Source: Clostridiales bacterium
GTDB taxonomy: Bacteria > Bacillota > Clostridia > Lachnospirales > WQUN01
Assembly: GCA_031271275.1 (NCBI GenBank)
Contig: JAISWA010000031.1
Coordinates: 1 to 9,323, forward strand
Direction: 5' to 3'
Length of the DNA stretch: 9,323 bases
Part shown: positions 5,209 through 9,323 of the stretch, piece after piece
Position numbering within the stretch: position 1 is the stretch's first letter
Layout: each line of letters begins with the position of its first letter
Notes under the pieces: generated by a model
Seen by the model: the letters and a program-made list of their open reading frames with translations, nothing else
Told to the model about the DNA's origin: nothing
Database searches by the model: none
Program-made: the position numbers and the translations under genes

Positions 5209-7328
5209 GCCTTGCTTTCCTGGGGCAGCGCCGCCTTGCGGGAAAGGTTAATGCGCCCCTGCTCGTCTATCTCAATTACTTTTACCGTTACCACGTCCCC
5301 TACTTTCACTACGTCCTCCACTTTGTTCACGCGCTGCTTCGCCAACTGGGAAATATGCACCAACCCCTCTTTTTCCGGGGCAATTTCCACAAACGCGCCG
5401 AAGTTCATCAGCCTTGTCACCTTTCCGGTGTACAGCTTGCCGATTTCAGGCGGGTGTACGATGGCGTTGATGATTTCCACCGCGCGGTTGACTTTGTCCA
5501 TATCCCGGTCCGCCACAAAAATGCGCCCGTCGTCCTCGGTGTCGATTTTTTCCACGCCGGATTCCTCGATGATACGTTTGATAGTCTTGCCCCGGGAACC
5601 GATGACCAACGCGATATCCTCCGGGTCTATGCGCACGATGGCAATCTTGGGCGCAAGCGGGGAAATCTCCGGCCTCGGCGTTTCTATGCACGGGAGCATG
5701 ATTTCATCCAGAATATAATCCCGGGCGATGTGGGTCTGCTTCAGCGAAGCCTTGATAATTTCCGGCGTAAGCCCGTTTATTTTAATGTCCATTTGTATGG
5801 CGGTGATACCGTCTTTCGTCCCCGCCACCTTGAAGTCCATGTCGCCGAAGAAATCCTCCAGCCCTTGAATATCGGTCAAGAGCACAAAATCCTCGTTGGA
5901 ATCCCCCGTCACCAAGCCCACGGAAATGCCCGCCACCGGTTTCTTGATGGGGACGCCCGCCGCCATCAGCGACAGGGTGCTTCCGCAGACGCTCGCCTGG
6001 GAGGTGGAGCCGTTGGAGCTGAGCACTTCCGAAACCAACCGGATAGCGTAGGGGAAATCGTCCTCGGTGGGTATCATGGGCAGCAGCGCCCGTTCCGCCA
6101 ACGCCCCGTGACCTATCTCGCGCCTTCCCGGTCCCCGGGAGGGGCGCGTTTCGCCTACGGAAAAACTGGGGAAATTGTAATGGTGCATGTAGCGCTTGTT
6201 TTCTTCCATCAAATCCAAGCCGTCCAACCGCTGCGCCTCGCCGATGGTGCCGAGGGTGGTGACGGTCATGACCTGCGTCTGCCCCCGGGTGAACATGGCG
6301 GAACCGTGGGTGCGGGGCAGGATGTCCACCTCGGCGGCGAGGGGGCGTATCTCGTCAAACTTGCGCCCATCGGGCCGCTTGCCCTCGCGCAGAATCATCC
6401 TGCGGACGGTTTCTTTTTCGAATTTATAAATCGCGTCGCCCAAATGCGCCTGATACTCCTCCGCGCTGTCAGACTCGAAAGACGGCAGCAGTTCCGTCAT
6501 GACCTCGTCGGTAATCAGGTTGACGCGCTCGTCCCGTTCCTGCTTCATGTCGGTAAACACCGCTTCTTCCATACGGCGGTCGGTGATGTATTCCTTTACG
6601 CGCTCGTACAGCTCCATGGGAACCGCGTGCTGGGTATAACCCCGCTTGGGTTTATTATGCTCCGCCACGATGGAATCTATGAACGCCACGATTTTTTTGT
6701 TTTCCTCATGGGCGAACTGAATCGCCTCAAACATTTCGTCGTCGGAAACCTCGTCCGCCCCTGCCTCAATCATCATCACCCGCTCCCGGGTGGAAGCCAC
6801 GGTGAGGGAAAGCCGGCTTGTCTCACGCTCCGACGCCGTGGGATTTACGAGATACTTTCCGTCAATCATGCCGACGTTAACGCCGGATATGGGCCCGCTA
6901 AAGGGGATGTCGGAAATGCTCAGCGCGATGGACGAACCGATCATGGCGGCGATTTCCGGCGAACAGTCCTGGTCCACCGAAAGCACGGTGCTTACCACCG
7001 CCACGTCGTTGCGGTAGTCCTGGGGGAACAGCGGGCGCAGGGGCCTGTCGATAAGCCGCGAAGCGAGCACGGCTTTTTCCGTGGGGCGGCCTTCGCGTTT
7101 GATAAACCCGCCGGGGATTTTGCCCACGGCGTACAAACGTTCCTCATAATCCACGCTAAGGGGGAAGTAGTCGATCCCCGCGCGGGGTTTCTCGGAAGTG
7201 GTGGCGGTAACCAGTACGACGGTGTCGCCGTACCGCATGAGCGCCGCGCCGTTGGCAAGCTCCGCCACACGACCAATCTCGCAGGAAAGTTCCCTGCCGC
7301 CCAATGTCATTTTATAAATCTTTTGCAT
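5205..7328 (-). CDS. pnp: Polyribonucleotide nucleotidyltransferase (PNPase)
   Basis: PNPase is a trimeric 3'-5' phosphorolytic exoribonuclease that degrades mRNA using phosphate and releases nucleoside diphosphates. The 707 residues show the full family layout. The first RNase PH domain (about 1-215) has RAGIDYFPLSVDYEERLYA and IPGGFIKREGRP. A helical linker (about 235-310) follows. The second, catalytic RNase PH domain (about 318-550) has SNGSTSQASVCGS and DIQGLEDFFGDMDFK. Asp486 and Asp492 fall at the same numbers as the catalytic aspartates of E. coli PNPase. A KH domain carries GSRG at 577-580, and an S1 domain spans about 630-696 (GKVTRLMNFGAFVEI, EGLVHISQL). GAGAGG-type ribosome-binding sequence (about 7343-7337) lies eight bases before ATG 7328. 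It follows rpsO, as in most bacteria, and its stop overlaps the M16 gene. Confidence 0.98.
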   Translation of the reverse strand: MQKIYKMTLGGRELSCEIGRVAELANGAALMRYGDTVVLVTATTSEKPRAGIDYFPLSVDYEERLYAVGKIPGGFIKREGRPTEKAVLASRLIDRPLRPLFPQDYRNDVAVVSTVLSVDQDCSPEIAAMIGSSIALSISDIPFSGPISGVNVGMIDGKYLVNPTASERETSRLSLTVASTRERVMMIEAGADEVSDDEMFEAIQFAHEENKKIVAFIDSIVAEHNKPKRGYTQHAVPMELYERVKEYITDRRMEEAVFTDMKQERDERVNLITDEVMTELLPSFESDSAEEYQAHLGDAIYKFEKETVRRMILREGKRPDGRKFDEIRPLAAEVDILPRTHGSAMFTRGQTQVMTVTTLGTIGEAQRLDGLDLMEENKRYMHHYNFPSFSVGETRPSRGPGRREIGHGALAERALLPMIPTEDDFPYAIRLVSEVLSSNGSTSQASVCGSTLSLMAAGVPIKKPVAGISVGLVTGDSNEDFVLLTDIQGLEDFFGDMDFKVAGTKDGITAIQMDIKINGLTPEIIKASLKQTHIARDYILDEIMLPCIETPRPEISPLAPKIAIVRIDPEDIALVIGSRGKTIKRIIEESGVEKIDTEDDGRIFVADRDMDKVNRAVEIINAIVHPPEIGKLYTGKVTRLMNFGAFVEIAPEKEGLVHISQLAKQRVNKVEDVVKVGDVVTVKVIEIDEQGRINLSRKAALPQESKA

Positions 7329-7351
7329 TAAATTGTCCTCTCCGTATGAAA

Positions 7352-7388
7352 CGGCTCAACCGTGGAACGCGTATCCCCGGTTGAACCG
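7352..7388 (-). promoter_or_regulatory. rpsO-pnp intercistronic hairpin
   Basis: CGGCTCAACCG (7352-7362) pairs with CGGTTGAACCG (7378-7388) over 11 positions. The single mismatch (C7355/A7385) becomes a G-U wobble in the minus-strand RNA, so the helix fits a transcript of the rpsO-pnp direction and not its complement. The inner loop can add GGA/TCC pairs (7364-7366 with 7374-7376). Only TTT follows before the pnp ribosome-binding site, so it is a weak terminator at best. In E. coli the same interval carries a terminator and the RNase III-cut pnp leader hairpin used for autoregulation; a similar role here is inferred from position only. Confidence 0.55.
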
Positions 7389-7411
7389 CTCTACATTTAT
7401 CATTGGATATT

Positions 7412-7669
7412 TTATTTTCTTAAACCGAGCTCCGCGATAAGCTCGCGGTACTTCACCACGTCCCGCTCGCGGATGTACTTGAGCAACCCCTTGCGTTGAC
7501 CCACGATTTTAAGCAAGCCGCGGCTTGAGTGGAAATCCTTGGGGTGAACGCGCATGTGTTCGGTGAGATGGTTAATACGTTCCGTGAGAAGCGCGACCTG
7601 CACTTCCGGCGAGCCGGTGTCGGTCTCGGTGCGGCCGTATTTGGCGATAATTTCTTTCTTGTCGGTCAT
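7412..7669 (-). CDS. rpsO: 30S ribosomal protein S15
   Basis: S15 is a primary 16S rRNA-binding protein of the small subunit; it binds the h20-h21-h22 junction and helps form the platform. The 85-residue sequence carries the family core: RTETDTGSPEVQVALLTERI, NHLTEHMRVHPKD, HSSRGLLKIVGQRKGLLKYI and an ending in LGLRK. It is about four residues shorter than the usual 89, the difference being at the N-terminus, which starts directly at TDKKEIIAKYG. The start has an excellent AAGGAGG (7682-7676) six bases upstream. It has its own promoter in the lgt 3' end and a structured leader. It precedes pnp by 83 bases that contain a hairpin. Confidence 0.98.
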   Translation of the reverse strand: MTDKKEIIAKYGRTETDTGSPEVQVALLTERINHLTEHMRVHPKDFHSSRGLLKIVGQRKGLLKYIRERDVVKYRELIAELGLRK

Positions 7670-7674
7670 AATGA

Positions 7675-7746
7675 CCCTCCTTGTTTAAATGGTTTGACCT
7701 CGCGCTGCGGAATGGTCGGAGCGTCCGATACCGAAGCGCGGGTAAC
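7675..7746 (-). promoter_or_regulatory. Structured rpsO 5' leader, possible S15 autoregulatory element
   Basis: Between the predicted transcription start and the rpsO ribosome-binding site the RNA can fold. An outer stem pairs 7735-7740 with 7701-7706 (CGCGCT with AGCGCG in RNA order). An inner five-pair hairpin (TCGGA/TCCGA, 7724-7728 with 7716-7720) has a three-base loop and may be extended by GG/CC at its base across a two-base bulge. Many bacteria let free S15 bind such a leader and repress its own translation, and several unrelated leader shapes are known. I cannot match this to a described class, so the regulatory role is inference. Confidence 0.4.
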
Positions 7747-7752
7747 GGGCAG

Positions 7753-7782
7753 AGTATAGTGTTTATACCCGCGTTCTGTCAA
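7753..7782 (-). promoter_or_regulatory. Strong sigma-A-type promoter for rpsO-pnp
   Basis: On the minus strand TTGACA (7782-7777, perfect) is followed after 18 bases by TATACT (7758-7753, five of six). The -35 lies within the last lgt codons (TTT GAC AGA) and the -10 lies just past its stop. Transcription would start near 7746, leaving a leader of about 77 bases. This makes rpsO and the genes after it independent of lgt. Confidence 0.75.
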
Positions 7783-8638
7783 ATTTTTTCACTTTTACCC
7801 TGCCTATTACAATCATGGTCAAGGCGAACAGCACAAAAACGACGGAAGTTATCTGGCTTGCGGGTATGCCGGTGTTGAAAAAGATGAGCTGGTCGGTGCG
7901 CAGCCCTTCGATAAAAAACCGCGCGAAACCGTAGCCGAGCATATACAGGTACATGACCTCCCCCGGGAACTTTTTACGCGGGCGGTATAGGATCAACGCA
8001 ACCATCAGCGCAAGGTTCCACGCGGATTCATATAAAAAGGTGGGGTGAACCTGTACATACTGCGCGCCCCGCTCGGTGACGGCGTTCGCCAGGAGCTCCG
8101 GCGTTACGCCGTTGGCCTGGTCAGCGAGCAGGCGCATGGCGAAGGGGTTGTCCGTATACCCCCCGAACGCCTCCCGGTTGAAAAAATTACCGAACCGCCC
8201 GACGATTTGACCGATTAAAAACGAGGGGGCGCAGGTGTCGAGAATAAGCGATATAGGGAGTTTCTTCCACTTGGAAGCGATAAACGCCGAGAGCACCGCG
8301 CCCATAAGCCCGCCGTAAATCGCCAACCCGCCCTTGCGGAAGTTGAAAATATCCCAAAGGTTGTCTTTAAACTGTTCCCATGAAAAAACAACGTAATACA
8401 GCCGGGTGCAAATTAAACTGACCGCAAGGCCCATCAGCAGCATGTCGATATAATCGTCCTTTTTCTGCCCGGTGCGCCCCGCTTCCCACCGGGCGAGCAG
8501 CAGCGCGAGTATCACGCCGGTAACGATGCACACGCCGTACCAGTATACCGGGAACCCGAAGACCGTTACCGCGACGCGGGATACTTTTTCAAAGGCTATT
8601 CCAAGATGGGGAAACCATATTTCGGGGGCTGCGGGCAT
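7763..8638 (-). CDS. lgt: Phosphatidylglycerol--prolipoprotein diacylglyceryl transferase
   Basis: Lgt is an inner-membrane enzyme that moves diacylglycerol from phosphatidylglycerol to the lipobox cysteine of prolipoproteins, the first step of lipoprotein maturation. The 291-residue protein has several hydrophobic helices. Family motifs are in order: GGLAIYGGLMGA (103-114), the Lgt signature GRFGNFFNREAFG (147-159, Arg148), HPTFLYES (198-205) and GYGFARFFIEGLRTDQL (235-251, Arg240, Glu244, Arg247). At the position of E. coli His103 (FHGG) this protein has Tyr108 (IYGG). The ribosome-binding site is AGGAGG six bases before ATG 8638. It is driven by its own promoter (8672-8701) and overlaps the rpsO promoter at its 3' end. 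Confidence 0.96.
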   Translation of the reverse strand: MPAAPEIWFPHLGIAFEKVSRVAVTVFGFPVYWYGVCIVTGVILALLLARWEAGRTGQKKDDYIDMLLMGLAVSLICTRLYYVVFSWEQFKDNLWDIFNFRKGGLAIYGGLMGAVLSAFIASKWKKLPISLILDTCAPSFLIGQIVGRFGNFFNREAFGGYTDNPFAMRLLADQANGVTPELLANAVTERGAQYVQVHPTFLYESAWNLALMVALILYRPRKKFPGEVMYLYMLGYGFARFFIEGLRTDQLIFFNTGIPASQITSVVFVLFALTMIVIGRVKVKKFDRTRV

Positions 8639-8671
8639 GGGGAACCTCCTGCGTGTGCGTAATACCGGTTC

Positions 8672-8701
8672 AATATACCTTTATCAGACAAGGGCTGTCA
8701 A
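8672..8701 (-). promoter_or_regulatory. Promoter for lgt
   Basis: On the minus strand TTGACA (8701-8696) is followed after 18 bases by TATATT (8677-8672, five of six). It lies 34 bases upstream of the lgt start, in the gap shared with the divergent amidase gene. The TTGACA box and spacing match those of the rpsO promoter. No equally good promoter for the amidase is visible on the other strand of this 119-base gap. Confidence 0.65.
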
Positions 8702-8757
8702 CGCGGCCATGCTATGCATACACTATATCGAACTGTTTTTGCGGGGCGTGATCGTAT

Positions 8758-9228
8758 ATGGCATATGACAGAAACAAGGCGACGGCATACGCGCATAAAT
8801 GGGCCATGAGCCGTAACGAAAATTATTATGATTTTTCGCGGATTGGCGGCGATTGTACCAATTTTATTTCGCAATGCCTGTACGCGGGCTGCGGCGTGAT
8901 GAATTACACCCGCGACACGGGTTGGTACTATAACGCGGTTAACAGCCGCTCCCCTTCATGGGCGGGTGTGGAATTTTTATACAACTTCCTAACTGAGAAC
9001 AAAGGCGGCGGGCCGTATGGCTCGGAGCAGCCGTTACGAAAAGCGGAACTTGGCGATATCATACAGTTGAGCTTTGACGGGAAAGTTTTCAGACATTCGC
9101 TGCTTGTGGTGGAAACAACGCCGCAGATTTTAATTTCGACCCATTCCTATGACAACGACAACCGCGCTTTAAAAACCTATATCTATCAAAAAGCGCGGCT
9201 GATTCATATCGACGGTTCGCGGGGGTGA
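8758..9228 (+). CDS. Amidase_6-type putative cysteine amidase/peptidase, stand-alone domain
   Basis: The 156-residue protein is a single NlpC/P60-fold-like domain of the putative amidase type (Pfam Amidase_6). Landmarks are YDRNKATAYAHKWAMSRNE at the N-terminus, GGDCTNFISQCLYAG with the probable nucleophile Cys33, SPSWAGVEFLYNFL, GDIIQLSFDG, and FRHSLLVVE with the probable base His113. STHSYDNDNRAL (127-138) may hold the third polar residue. Such domains often sit at the C-terminus of secreted wall proteins. Here the protein has no signal peptide or membrane segment, so either it acts in the cytosol or it is released by an unseen route. The substrate is unknown. The start is ATG 8758; the ribosome-binding site is weak (GGGG at 8743-8746). 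It stands alone, divergent from lgt, and ends at a clear terminator. Confidence 0.9.
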   Translation: MAYDRNKATAYAHKWAMSRNENYYDFSRIGGDCTNFISQCLYAGCGVMNYTRDTGWYYNAVNSRSPSWAGVEFLYNFLTENKGGGPYGSEQPLRKAELGDIIQLSFDGKVFRHSLLVVETTPQILISTHSYDNDNRALKTYIYQKARLIHIDGSRG

Positions 9229-9254
9229 CTCCGCTGTGTTTTTAAAATAAAAAG

Positions 9255-9295
9255 AGCGGGACTCGCGCAAAGGCTGTCCCGCTAATCTTTTTCTT
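9255..9295 (+). terminator. Rho-independent terminator after the amidase gene
   Basis: AGCGGGAC (9255-9262) pairs perfectly with GTCCCGCT (9276-9283) across a 13-base loop, followed by a T-rich stretch (AATCTTTTTCTT, 9284-9295). It lies 27 bases past the amidase stop, so the gene is probably transcribed alone. Confidence 0.88.
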
Positions 9296-9323
9296 AAATA
9301 CGGTGAAACTAAAAATTCTAAAT

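Noticed and set aside
4885..5718. A 277-codon plus-strand frame across the M16/pnp junction
   Set aside because: It is antisense to two confident overlapping genes and has no ribosome-binding site or known domain.
5355..7331. A 658-codon open frame on the plus strand opposite pnp
   Set aside because: It is entirely antisense to a secure, full-length PNPase gene, has no recognisable domain and is rich in His, Arg and Gly as expected from the complement of GC-rich codons.
8472..8768. A 98-codon plus-strand frame over the lgt start and promoter
   Set aside because: It is antisense to lgt, lacks a ribosome-binding site and runs into the amidase start in another frame.

Overview
The window looks like chromosomal DNA from an anaerobic Bacillota, most likely a Clostridia lineage (Oscillospirales-like). 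The reasons are the order rpsO-pnp-M16 peptidase, the AGGAGG ribosome-binding sites, the Bacillota-type small families (DUF1836, DUF378, a stand-alone amidase_6 enzyme) and a large surface protein with MBG and InlB/Flg_new-like repeats and Pro-Thr linkers. Base composition is moderately GC-rich and codon use favours GCG, CGC and AAC. The taxon is an inference; no rRNA or other marker is present.

Layout. Positions 2-1252 (+) hold the 3' part of an extracellular repeat protein gene. Positions 1253-1623 hold no convincing gene; the middle of this stretch looks like a mobile or dispersed repeat with an antisense open frame and an extended -10 promoter. Positions 1624-2541 (+) encode an aldo/keto reductase, which converges on and overlaps a TTG-started GNAT acetyltransferase (2511-3014, -). 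A hairpin and a rho-independent terminator follow in 3105-3188. Then comes a block on the minus strand, read from high to low coordinates: lgt (8638-7763), rpsO (7669-7412), pnp (7328-5205), an M16 zinc peptidase (5208-3958), a DUF1836 regulator (3958-3515) and a two-helix DUF378 membrane protein (3444-3208). An amidase_6 cysteine hydrolase (8758-9228, +) diverges from lgt and ends at a clear terminator.

How they work together. rpsO has its own strong promoter (TTGACA-18-TATACT) buried in the last codons of lgt, then a structured leader that would suit S15 feedback control. A hairpin separates rpsO from pnp. pnp, the M16 peptidase and DUF1836 are joined by ATGA and TAATG overlaps, so they are very likely translationally coupled. 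This ties RNA turnover, a protease and a MerR-like DNA-binding protein into one expression unit. DUF378 follows behind a leader with two nested inverted repeats that enclose its ribosome-binding site; this is the most unusual regulatory structure seen here. No complete novel multi-gene system (defence, CRISPR or biosynthetic cluster) is visible. The points most worth a second look are the DUF378 leader, the DUF1836 coupling, the 1290-1560 repeat-like block and the rpsO leader.
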